Under the pieces are notes generated by a model. It did no database searches. It was not told where the DNA came from and saw only the letters and a list, made by a program, of their open reading frames with translations. From Acidobacteriota bacterium (GTDB lineage Bacteria > Acidobacteriota > Terriglobia > Bryobacterales > Bryobacteraceae): DNA of 19,965 nucleotides. The DNA is taken from positions 1 to 19,965 of the forward strand of contig CANIFK010000010.1 of the NCBI GenBank assembly GCA_947466555.1, read 5' to 3'. Shown here piece by piece: positions 1 through 7,292 of this stretch; positions within the stretch are counted from its first letter, which is position 1, and the number at the start of each line of letters is the position of its first letter. The position numbers were made by a program, and so were the translations under genes.

Positions 1-813
1 ATCCACCTCTTCGAACCCGCCCGCTTCCCCTACCATCCGGCGGCCACCTATCAGCCGGCCGCCGAACCGCTCGCCCAATACGCCCCCTTCGCCGCCAGCG
101 TGCTCAGCCACTCCATCATCGTCCACCCGGAGCCGTATCAGGACGATCACCGCTACCTGGAATACTGCTTTGAAAACGAGCCGCGCAAAGGCTTCTTCAA
201 AGGCACCTGCCTATTCGACGGCCTCGACCCGCAAACGCCCGCGCGAATGGCCGCGTTGACAAAGAAGTGGCCCAACCGCATCGTCGCGCTCCGCGTCCAC
301 GCCATCGGTAAGGAGATCAACAAAACCGGCGCCATCAAGGACCGCGACCTCAGCGATCCGCGCATGGCGCAATCCTGGGCCGCGGCGACGAAATTGGGCC
401 TGGCGATTCAAATGCACATGACGCCGCAATGGGCGCCGGCCGTGGCCAAACTGGTGAAGCAGACGCCCGGCGTGCGCGTCGTCATCGACCATCTTTGCCG
501 CCACTCTCAAGGCACCGCCGCCGAATACGAAGAGGTGTTGAAACTCGGCGCGCACCCCAGCGTCTACATGAAGTTCTCCGGCCTCAACTACAGCTCCAAA
601 CAGCCGCCCCCGCACGCCGATCTGCAGCCGCTGGCCCGCCGTATCCACGGCGCGTTCGGCGCGGAGAAGATCATCTGGGGCGGCCTCGGCATGAATGCCG
701 CCGATCACGCCAAGCAAAAGCAGGCGTTCGAGACCATCTGGTCGTATCTACCCGAAGCCGCGCGCCAGCAGATCCGCTTCACCAACGCGGCCAAGCTCTA
801 CCACTTCGCCTGA
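1..813 (+). CDS. amidohydrolase-family (TIM-barrel) hydrolase, 5' end cut by window
   Basis: The reading frame is open from base 1, so the start lies outside the window and about 270 residues remain. The first residues (IHLFEPARFPYHP) match the start of the amidohydrolase_2 family (LigI and sulfomuconolactone-hydrolase-like enzymes), where D-x-H-x-H is followed by F-(D/E)-P-x-R-F-P-Y. Only the second His of the HxH pair is visible. A barrel His sits in QMHM (codon at 415) and a conserved Asp-His in VIDHL (487-492). Members hydrolyse lactones or C-C/C-N bonds of small carboxylic acids in the cytoplasm; the substrate cannot be read here. One oddity is the usual late G-S/T-D-W-P strand motif, which carries an active-site Asp: here it reads WGGLGMN (676-696), with no Asp in that place. 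The gene ends at a TGA 80 bases before a hairpin terminator. The family call is firm, the activity uncertain. Confidence 0.85.
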   Translation: MHLFEPARFPYHPAATYQPAAEPLAQYAPFAASVLSHSIIVHPEPYQDDHRYLEYCFENEPRKGFFKGTCLFDGLDPQTPARMAALTKKWPNRIVALRVHAIGKEINKTGAIKDRDLSDPRMAQSWAAATKLGLAIQMHMTPQWAPAVAKLVKQTPGVRVVIDHLCRHSQGTAAEYEEVLKLGAHPSVYMKFSGLNYSSKQPPPHADLQPLARRIHGAFGAEKIIWGGLGMNAADHAKQKQAFETIWSYLPEAARQQIRFTNAAKLYHFA

Positions 814-893
814 TCCGTGAGATACTGAAAGCACCCCGATTAGCAGGGGACTGCATAATTCTGAACACAAGGTCAAATCCGACCGACGTGCCG

Positions 894-922
894 AAAGGGC
901 GCTCTTACACAGAGCGCCCTTT
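894..922. terminator. hairpin terminator shared by convergent genes
   Basis: A perfect 12-bp stem (AAAGGGCGCTCT / AGAGCGCCCTTT) with the 5-base loop TACAC is followed on the plus strand by the pyrimidine-rich CTCTTT. It lies downstream of the plus-strand amidohydrolase and at the very 3' end of the minus-strand PEP-CTERM gene. It probably terminates both. The U-tract is short on both strands. The minus gene's TAA (905-907) straddles the stem-loop junction. Confidence 0.75.
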
Positions 923-1510
923 CTCTTTCCGCCGCCGGAACTGGTAGCCCGCACCCGCCAATAACGCCCCGCCCACGAGGCCAAAACTCGACGGTTCCGG
1001 CACGCCGCTCACCGGCGCATCCACCACCGTCACAGAGACCGGCATCTCGAAGACAAGGCCTTCCTGAAACGTGTGCAGCGGGTCGAAGGGGTCGAAGGAC
1101 GGGTCGTAGTTCGGGCTGATGTTGTAGAGGTTGTAGACCACGTAGAGCGTGGCGAAAGCGACGGCGCCGGTGGGCGCCCCGCTATCGATCGTGAAGGATC
1201 CGATCCCCGTTCCAAAGCCGATGTCGAAGCCCTCCATCACCGACAACGCAGGCGCCGGCGACGGGCCCACTTCAAACAGCGGACGCACGGCCAGCATGTC
1301 GTTAAACACGCCGATCGAAGGCGCCGGCAGCAGAGCCACGTTGGCGACGGTCAGGTAGTGCGTGTCGCTGCTCAGCGTGAAACCCCAGCCGACGGTGGAC
1401 CCGGCGGTGCCGGAGATGTTGGCCGAATCGAGCAGCAACAACGGCGCGGCCTGCACGGCGGGCGCCAGGCAGAGAGCGGCGAAAAGGGAGGCGAAGGAAA
1501 GTAGTTTCAT
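905..1510 (-). CDS. PEP-CTERM sorting-domain protein
   Basis: A 201-residue exported protein. The ATG at 1510 is chosen because AGGA stands 7 bases upstream and it yields a clean signal peptide (MKLLSFASLFAALCLAPAVQA). A longer in-frame start at 1537 would overlap the upstream gene. The C-terminus has the full tripartite sorting signal: VPEPSS, then a short hydrophobic helix (FGLVGGALLAGAG), then RRRKEK. In known systems exosortase (EpsH/XrtA type) recognises this tag and moves the protein to the envelope or exopolysaccharide matrix; no exosortase is in this window. The middle is beta-rich and acidic and resembles cohesin-like or other low-conservation PEP-CTERM passenger domains. It is the last gene of a three-gene minus operon, 23 bases after the repeat protein. 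Its function beyond surface location is unknown. Confidence 0.88.
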   Translation of the reverse strand: MKLLSFASLFAALCLAPAVQAAPLLLLDSANISGTAGSTVGWGFTLSSDTHYLTVANVALLPAPSIGVFNDMLAVRPLFEVGPSPAPALSVMEGFDIGFGTGIGSFTIDSGAPTGAVAFATLYVVYNLYNISPNYDPSFDPFDPLHTFQEGLVFEMPVSVTVVDAPVSGVPEPSSFGLVGGALLAGAGYQFRRRKEKGRSV

Positions 1511-1533
1511 AGGAGTGTCCTGTAGTGCCGAGA

Positions 1534-3444
1534 TCACATCGACGCAGTGGGGGCGATGGTGGTTCGAGTGGTGGAAGAACCGCTGGTTATTTGCAGTTCC
1601 ACCTTGAATTTCGCCGCGCTGGCCGCGGGTGAGGCGGGGCAGCCGGTGAAGTTGATGACAAACGGTTTGGTGATGGTGGCGCCGGCCGCAAAGTCACCGT
1701 AGGTAACCGGGTTCGGCGCCGAAATGGTGGGGGAGCAGGCTGTCGTGCCAGGCAGTTGCGTAAGAATCAACTGCGCCGTGGTGCCGAGGAAGGCGACGTT
1801 TGCCGTGTTCTTCAGGCTGATGTTCCAGGTCCGCGATGCCTGTGTGCCGGTGCGGGCAATGGTGCCCAGGAAGCTCATCGATCCAGGCGAGCCAAGGTCC
1901 ACCTCCTGCCCGGCGATCGCCGTGTAGGGGAAGGTGAAGAGGGTTGTGCCGTTCTTGTACACCAACGCCGCGCGGCTGCCCGCCGGAGCAATCATTCGAA
2001 ACTGGCCAGTGCCCGGGAGAGACGGCCCAGGGGTTGCAGAGCTGTGCGGTGCCACCCGATAGGCACTTGTCGTCAAAGCTCCGCCATTCTCGGTCATCAC
2101 GCCGCGAACAAGGCCAAACACCGGACTTAGCTCGATGTTCGCGAGGGATGTCGATCCGGCGGCCACGTTGAAATACGCCGAAACCGGCCCCTCATACCAC
2201 TCGCTTAGGATCGTCATTTTTCGGTTCCCCGCCAAAACGGGAACGGTCACAGGCGAAGCCATACTCAAATAGACGGAAGGCGCATCATCGATGCTCACCC
2301 GCATCAAACCGCCCAAGCCCAAGTTCGACATCGACTGCCCTTTGTAGACGGGGCTAAGTGTCAAGGTTGCAAGTCCAATATCGATTGCCTGTAGGTCGAC
2401 GTCCTGGCCGGCGATCGCCGTATATGCCACGGTGAGCAGCTCAGCCCCGTTCTTTCGGACCACCATGTTTCGGCTGCCCGCCGGAGCAATCATTCGAAAC
2501 TGGCCCGTGCCCGGGAGAGACGGCCCAGGGGTCGCAGAGCTGTGCGGTGCCACCGTATAGGCACTTGCCGGCAAAGCTCCGCCATTTTCGGTCATCACGC
2601 CGCGAACAAGGCCAAACACCGGACTTAGCTCAATGTTCGCGGGGGTTGTCGATCCGGCGGCCACATTAAAATACGCCGAAACCGGCCCCTCGTACCACTC
2701 GCTCAGGATCGTCACCTTCCGGTTCCCTGCCAATACAGGAACAGTCACAGGCGAAGCCATACTCAAATAGACGGAAGGCGCATCGTCAATGCTCAAACGC
2801 ATCAAACCGCCCACGCCCAGGCTCGACATCGATTGCCCGTTGTAGACCGGGCTAATCGTCAAGGTCGCAAGTCCAATATCGATTGTCTGCAGGTCGACGT
2901 CCTGGCCGGCGATCGCCGTATATGCCACGGTGAGCAGCTCAGCCCCGTTCTTTCGGACCACCATGTTTCGGCTGCCCGCCGGAGCAATCATTCGAAACTG
3001 GCCAGTGCCCGGGAGAGACGGCCCAGGCGTTGCAGAGCTGTGCGGTGCCACCGTATAGGCACTTGCCGGCAAAGCTCCGCCATTCTCGGTCAGCACGCCG
3101 CGCACAAGGCCAAACACCGGACTCAGCTCAATGTTCGCGGGGGTTGTCGATCCGGCGGCCACATTAAAGTACGCCGAAACAGGCCCCTCGTACCACTCGC
3201 TCAGGATCGTCACTTTCCGGTTCCCTGCCAATACAGGAACGGTCACAGGCGAAGCCATACTCAAGTAGACGGAAGGCGCGTCATCAATGCTCACCCGCAT
3301 CAAACCGCCCACGCCCAGGCTCGACATCGATTGCCCGTTGTAGACCGGATTGATCTGCAAATTCCCGGTACTGATATCCACCTGTCCCGGCAGCAACGAG
3401 GAGCCCAATAGCCCCAGCAAAAACGCGAATCGTAAACGCTTCAT
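1534..3444 (-). CDS. secreted protein with three near-identical 166-residue repeats and a C-terminal two-Cys module
   Basis: A 636-residue protein. It has a signal peptide (MKRLRFAFLLGLLGSSLLPGQ), three tandem units (residues 31-196, 197-362, and 363 to about 517) and a C-terminal module (about 523-636). Units 1 and 2 differ at only 4 of 166 residues. Unit 3 differs at roughly 20 positions, many near its end. Each unit seems to hold two beta-sandwich parts. The second (GLVRGV..TENGG..., GQFRMIAPAGSR) resembles carboxypeptidase-regulatory-like folds; this is inferred from spacing only. The C-terminal module, with Cys570 and Cys602, is shared with the upstream neighbour. The start ATG has a good ribosome site (GGAG, 5-base gap) and lies 16 bases after the neighbour's stop, so the genes are probably cotranscribed. 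There is no PEP-CTERM, LPXTG or porin signal. A structural, adhesive or matrix role is possible; no enzyme motif was seen. Confidence 0.82.
   Translation of the reverse strand: MKRLRFAFLLGLLGSSLLPGQVDISTGNLQINPVYNGQSMSSLGVGGLMRVSIDDAPSVYLSMASPVTVPVLAGNRKVTILSEWYEGPVSAYFNVAAGSTTPANIELSPVFGLVRGVLTENGGALPASAYTVAPHSSATPGPSLPGTGQFRMIAPAGSRNMVVRKNGAELLTVAYTAIAGQDVDLQTIDIGLATLTISPVYNGQSMSSLGVGGLMRLSIDDAPSVYLSMASPVTVPVLAGNRKVTILSEWYEGPVSAYFNVAAGSTTPANIELSPVFGLVRGVMTENGGALPASAYTVAPHSSATPGPSLPGTGQFRMIAPAGSRNMVVRKNGAELLTVAYTAIAGQDVDLQAIDIGLATLTLSPVYKGQSMSNLGLGGLMRVSIDDAPSVYLSMASPVTVPVLAGNRKMTILSEWYEGPVSAYFNVAAGSTSLANIELSPVFGLVRGVMTENGGALTTSAYRVAPHSSATPGPSLPGTGQFRMIAPAGSRAALVYKNGTTLFTFPYTAIAGQEVDLGSPGSMSFLGTIARTGTQASRTWNISLKNTANVAFLGTTAQLILTQLPGTTACSPTISAPNPVTYGDFAAGATITKPFVINFTGCPASPAASAAKFKVELQITSGSSTTRTTIAPTASM
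1894..3354 (-). repeat. three tandem in-frame 498-bp coding repeats
   Basis: Unit 1 spans 3354-2857, unit 2 2856-2359 and unit 3 2358 to about 1894 (incomplete at its end). The period is 166 codons. Long stretches of units 1 and 2 are identical in DNA, including synonymous sites, for example around 2440-2520 and 2930-3010. This points to recent duplication or gene conversion. Unit 3 is the most diverged and leads into the C-terminal module. Confidence 0.93.
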
Positions 3445-3460
3445 ACCCTCTCCTCATTCC

Positions 3461-4864
3461 CTACATGGGCTGGTTATTAGCCACCGTGAGCAGTTGTGAA
3501 TTCGCCCCCGTGCCAACCGCCGCCTGCACCTTGAACCGCACCGTATTCGCGCAGCCCGTGAAATTGATCGTGATGTTGCTCGTCACCGTCGCCCCGGGCG
3601 CGATGTTGCCATACGCCATCGGCATCGGATTCACAACGGACGGACTGCAAGCCGGCCCAGCGGTCTGCGTCAATACCACCTGCGAAACCTGCGCGCCAAA
3701 AACCGCCACCGGCCCCGCGTTCCGCACCCGCAGCGGCCACTGCCGCGCCCCCTGCGTGCCGGAGCGCGTTCCCAACGAAGCCAGAAACGATGGCGTCGCA
3801 CCCACCACCGGTTGCGGCACAGCCATCCCGAAGACGGCCGTCGTCTGCGCCGGGACGATCACATTGAGTGTCGCAATCTGTGGCACGCCGGCCGCGTCCA
3901 CGGGAATGCGGTAGAACTTGGTGTCGTTAAAGGAACCCACCAGCCACATCCGTGTCGCATCCGGTTCCATTACCAGTTGGTACGGCGCCAAATTCCCCGG
4001 AAGTACGGTAGTGAAGCCGATTGCCGTATGAGTGTTGGTGTCAACTACGTAGAGCGAAGGCGTCACCGAGTTGCCAGACGGCCAGGACATGAAGTACGCG
4101 CGTTTCAGCGTGGGGTGGAATGCGACGTCAGCCATGCCGAAACTCCCGCCCGGGCCAGGTTCAATCTTGGCCAGCGTGGCCGGATAGCTGGCGGTGTTCA
4201 GAACGACGAAGCTGTGCAGGGCGTCCTCCAACGCGAAATAGGCGAACGAGCCATCGGGCGAGTACCGAATCTGCGGCTGATAATACGGCTGGTTAAGATT
4301 CAGCGTCGTCACGGCGCCGGTGAGCAGATCGACATCGTGAACCACGGCGTTGTAGCCGGTCACCAGGATGCGATCCCCCTGCGGCCGTATATCGAACTTC
4401 TGCCCGCCGGGCACGTCGATTGGGTTGCCGACAACGGGGTTGAAGAGATCACTGATATCGATGGGCCAAAGGTGCCCGGTCAGCGTCAGGACGTAGGCAC
4501 GCGTACAGTCAGGACTCAACACCACACCGTAGGCGGCGGTGTAGGACACTCCCGCCCGCGTCTGCCCCATCGGGAGAAATTGGCCACCGGCATATTCGAA
4601 GGTGAAGACGTTGTTGTTATAGAACGGCTGAATGGCGACGACAAAGATCCGGCCATCCGCCCGCCGGAACGACTGCAGCGGCCGCGGCGCCTGCATCGAC
4701 TGTCCAACCATCACGTTCGCCGGCGTGAACGCCGTGCCATCCCAGGTGGAGATCGGCGACTTACCGGCGCTGTAAGGGTTGTAGTTCCCTTCGATGACGA
4801 ACACCGGCTGCGCGAGCACCGCGGCGGCGGTCGTCAGGAACACGATGGCAAGCGTTCTGATCAT
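3461..4864 (-). CDS. secreted beta-propeller (YVTN/lactonase-like) protein with C-terminal two-Cys module
   Basis: A 467-residue protein from the ATG at 4864, which has AGAGG 10 bases upstream and gives a clear signal peptide (MIRTLAIVFLTTAAAVLAQ). The in-frame ATG at 4930 would run toward the divergent sulfatase and place charged residues before the signal. Residues about 25-355 show propeller-like blades with recurring strand patterns such as RYSPDGSFAYFAL, AFHPTLKRAYFM, LYVVDTNTHTAIG and VMEPDATRMWLVG, as in YVTN/NHL/lactonase-like surface proteins. No catalytic set was identified. Residues about 358-467 form a beta-rich module with Cys406 and Cys438 that aligns with the end of the next gene product (shared FLxxL, LTQ, CSP, YG, GAT, INFTGC). 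It is the first gene of the minus operon. It probably acts outside the cytoplasmic membrane in binding or scaffolding. Confidence 0.82.
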   Translation of the reverse strand: MIRTLAIVFLTTAAAVLAQPVFVIEGNYNPYSAGKSPISTWDGTAFTPANVMVGQSMQAPRPLQSFRRADGRIFVVAIQPFYNNNVFTFEYAGGQFLPMGQTRAGVSYTAAYGVVLSPDCTRAYVLTLTGHLWPIDISDLFNPVVGNPIDVPGGQKFDIRPQGDRILVTGYNAVVHDVDLLTGAVTTLNLNQPYYQPQIRYSPDGSFAYFALEDALHSFVVLNTASYPATLAKIEPGPGGSFGMADVAFHPTLKRAYFMSWPSGNSVTPSLYVVDTNTHTAIGFTTVLPGNLAPYQLVMEPDATRMWLVGSFNDTKFYRIPVDAAGVPQIATLNVIVPAQTTAVFGMAVPQPVVGATPSFLASLGTRSGTQGARQWPLRVRNAGPVAVFGAQVSQVVLTQTAGPACSPSVVNPMPMAYGNIAPGATVTSNITINFTGCANTVRFKVQAAVGTGANSQLLTVANNQPM

Positions 4865-4947
4865 GGCGAAAATACCTCTCACCACGGGAGTGCGCATCGA
4901 TTGAAAATCCAGGGTCAAAAATTTCCGCATGTGATAGCGTGCAAAGG
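4865..4947. promoter_or_regulatory. divergent promoter region between secreted-protein operon and sulfatase
   Basis: These 83 bases must hold the start signals for the minus operon (ATG 4864) and the plus sulfatase (ATG 4948). A minus-strand TTGACC, read from GGTCAA near 4911-4916, is a possible -35, but no convincing -10 follows at 17 bases. The plus side has no clear promoter. No operator palindrome was recognised. Confidence 0.4.
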
Positions 4948-6363
4948 ATGCGCCTCACTCGCCGCGCCCTCTTCGGCCTTCCCTTCCTCGCCGCCGCCCA
5001 GCCGCAACGCCGCCGTCCGAACGTCATCGTCTTCATGACCGACGATCACGGCGCCTGGGCCACCGGCGCCTACGGCTGCGCCGATATTCACACGCCGAAC
5101 ATCGACGCGCTGGCGAAGACCGGCGCCAAATTCACCCGCGCCTTCGCCTGCACGCCCGTCTGCTCGCCCAGCCGCATGACGTATATGACCGGCGCGGTGC
5201 CATCCGCGCATGGGGTGCAGGACTGGCTGGTGCCCGACGATGCCTTCGGCCCCAAGGCCACCGGCTGGCTCGACGGGTTCGCCATCTTCCCGGAAGTGCT
5301 CGCCAAGGGCGGCTACCAGTGCGGGATGGTGGGCAAATGGCACATGGGCCACGACGACAAGGCCCAACGTGGCTTCACCTACTGGGCCACGGTGCCGGGC
5401 GGCGGCGGGACGTTTAAAGACGCCGTATACGTCAAGAACGGCGTCACCACGCCCTATCCCGGATTCAAGGAGGACGCCATCGGCGACTTCGCCCTGGAGT
5501 TCCTGGAAAAGCAAAAACCGGAGGCCCCGTTCTACCTGCACGTGCCGTTCTACGCGCCCCACACACCCTTCGATTTCCAGCCCGAAGAGGACCGGAAACA
5601 CTACGACGAGACGAAGCTTTCCTGCTTCCCGGACACCCCGAAACACCCCAATCAGCACCCCGGATTGGGCAAAAATCACGGTCAAAACGCATCAAAAATC
5701 GCGTATTTTTCGCTCATTTCGGGCGCGGATCGCAACATTGGACGCGTTTTACGGTACCTGGAACAGCGCGGATGGCGCGAAAACACGCTCGTGATCTTCA
5801 CCGCCGACCAGGGTTGGAACGCCGGACACCACGGCGTTTGGGGGAAAGGCAACGGCACCTGGCCGTTCAATATGTACGAGGAATCCATTCGCGTGCCCAT
5901 GATTTGGAGCCATCCGGCGGGGATCAAGCCGGGACAGACGATCACGTCGATGGTGTCGTCGTACGACTTCTTCCCGACCATGGTGGACTACACCGGGCTA
6001 ACGGCGGCGCCCGATAAACGGCGGGTGGGGCGATCGTACGCCGGTTTCCTGCGCGGCCAGAAGCCGAAGTGGGAAGACAAGTTGTTCTTTGAATACAGCT
6101 ACGTACGGGGCGTCCGAACAACGACGCGGAAGCTGGTGATCCGCGCCGAGGGATTCCCGAGCGAGTTCTACGATCTGGAGAAAGACCCCGGCGAAACCAA
6201 GAACCAGATCAACGATCCGGCCTACGCCAGGGAGGTGCAGGCGCTGCGCAAGGAGATCGAGGGCTGGTTCCAGAAGAATGGCGCGCCGCCGATCGAGGAG
6301 TGGACGAAAACCACGAAGCAGAACCTGACCAAGTACGGCCCGTTCCCGGGGCGCAAACAATAG
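4948..6363 (+). CDS. Cys-type (formylglycine) sulfatase, Tat-exported
   Basis: A 471-residue sulfatase of the alkaline-phosphatase superfamily. Visible marks are NVIVFMTDDHG with metal-binding Asp32-Asp33; the core CSPSR with Cys72, which an anaerobic or FGE-type maturase would convert to formylglycine; GKWHMGHD (Lys130, His132); and the late HHGVWGKGN metal/substrate segment. Length and order fit family S1 sulfatases of the arylsulfatase, choline-sulfatase or polysaccharide type. The N-terminus MRLTRRALFGLPFLAAAQ carries a twin-arginine signal, so it is likely exported folded. ATG 4948 is preferred although AAAGG touches it with no gap; a GTG at 4939 in the same frame is possible and would only add MQR. 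It hydrolyses sulfate esters, but the substrate cannot be read from sequence. No maturase or glycoside hydrolase is in the window. Confidence 0.93.
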   Translation: MRLTRRALFGLPFLAAAQPQRRRPNVIVFMTDDHGAWATGAYGCADIHTPNIDALAKTGAKFTRAFACTPVCSPSRMTYMTGAVPSAHGVQDWLVPDDAFGPKATGWLDGFAIFPEVLAKGGYQCGMVGKWHMGHDDKAQRGFTYWATVPGGGGTFKDAVYVKNGVTTPYPGFKEDAIGDFALEFLEKQKPEAPFYLHVPFYAPHTPFDFQPEEDRKHYDETKLSCFPDTPKHPNQHPGLGKNHGQNASKIAYFSLISGADRNIGRVLRYLEQRGWRENTLVIFTADQGWNAGHHGVWGKGNGTWPFNMYEESIRVPMIWSHPAGIKPGQTITSMVSSYDFFPTMVDYTGLTAAPDKRRVGRSYAGFLRGQKPKWEDKLFFEYSYVRGVRTTTRKLVIRAEGFPSEFYDLEKDPGETKNQINDPAYAREVQALRKEIEGWFQKNGAPPIEEWTKTTKQNLTKYGPFPGRKQ

Positions 6364-6423
6364 CTATCAACAATTCGGCGGGCTGGCGCGTCTACTGTTT
6401 GAGAGGGATTGATAAAATTGTCT

Positions 6424-7248
6424 ATGATGCTCCGTACGCTTGCCTTCGCCTTGACGGCCGCCCTGACCCTGGGCGCGCAGGAAAAGCCCAATCTTTTCAA
6501 CGCCGCCGCACCTGAAGTGGAAAAGGCGTTACGCGAACGAGTGGCCGGATTCTACCAGGCATACGTGGATGGGAAATTCCGGTTGGCCGAACCGTACGTG
6601 GCTGAAGATACCAAGGACCTCCACTACAACCAGGAAAAGACGAAGATTAAAGGCTTTGAAATCATCAAGATCAACTGGGATGACAGCTTCAAGAAGGCCT
6701 CGGTCGTCACGTTGATTCAGACGACGATTCAGATGCGCGGGCAGGTAATTCCGGCCAACGCGCCGATGGCGACGCAGTGGAAGCTGGAAGACGGCAAGTG
6801 GTGCTACTACTTTGATCCTTCGATTGGACGTCCGTCGCCGGCCGGCAGGATGACGCCGGGGCCTGGTAACCGTGGCGGGATGAGCGTGGAAGCGATGATG
6901 AAGGACCCCAACATCATCCTGAACCAGATCAAGGTGAGCAAAGACAAATTTCTGGTACGGAGCTGGGAGAAATCGGCCGATTCGCTGGTGATCACCAATG
7001 GGATGCCCGGATCGGTGACGCTGAGCTTTCAGACCGAGTCGGTGCCTGGATTGACCTACCGGCTTGAAAAGACGGAGCTGAGTGCCGGGGAGTCGGCCCA
7101 GTTGGAAGTTGTCTATGACCCGCAGGACCCGTCGGCGAAGCCCACGCTGAAGGCCGCGCTGAAGATCGATCCGCTGGGCAAGACGATCATCATTCCGATT
7201 GTTTTCGATATCCCGGAAGAGGTTAAAAAGCAGCTGCCGAAGCAGTAG
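6424..7248 (+). CDS. exported protein: NTF2/SnoaL-like domain plus DUF1573-like domain
   Basis: A 274-residue protein from ATG 6424. A TTG at 6418, two codons upstream, sits better (10 bases) behind the AGAGGG at 6402-6407 and may be the true start; both give the same signal peptide (LRTLAFALTAALTLGAQ). Residues about 30-130 look like an NTF2/SnoaL-type cone (FYQAYVDGKFRLAEPYVAED ... WKLEDGKWCYYFDP). A Gly/Pro-rich linker follows at about 132-152. Residues 165-265 resemble a DUF1573/HYDIN-type Ig-like domain (TNGMPGSVTLSFQT, AGESAQLEVVYDP, IIIPIVF). It lies 60 bases after the sulfatase and may share its transcript. The domain calls are by eye from pattern and are moderately secure. No catalytic role can be assigned. 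It is most likely a periplasmic binding or structural protein. Confidence 0.75.
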   Translation: MMLRTLAFALTAALTLGAQEKPNLFNAAAPEVEKALRERVAGFYQAYVDGKFRLAEPYVAEDTKDLHYNQEKTKIKGFEIIKINWDDSFKKASVVTLIQTTIQMRGQVIPANAPMATQWKLEDGKWCYYFDPSIGRPSPAGRMTPGPGNRGGMSVEAMMKDPNIILNQIKVSKDKFLVRSWEKSADSLVITNGMPGSVTLSFQTESVPGLTYRLEKTELSAGESAQLEVVYDPQDPSAKPTLKAALKIDPLGKTIIIPIVFDIPEEVKKQLPKQ

Positions 7249-7282
7249 TGGCGAATGGCCCGCTGGTTGCTTAAAGACTGGC

Positions 7283-7287
7283 GGAGG
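7283..7287 (+). promoter_or_regulatory. ribosome binding site fixing a TTG start
   Basis: GGAGG lies 5 bases before TTG 7293. There is no ATG in this frame until 7567, so this site is the main evidence for translation starting at TTG. Confidence 0.6.
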
Positions 7288-7292
7288 CTACT

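Noticed and set aside
3812..5038. 408-codon plus-strand open frame
   Set aside because: It is antisense to the propeller gene, with composition typical of a shadow in high-GC DNA, no signal or family pattern, and it overlaps the sulfatase start.
5650..5720. A/T-rich patch with a short hairpin in the sulfatase gene
   Set aside because: It lies in a well-formed coding frame with expected family residues on both sides; there is no sign of insertion.
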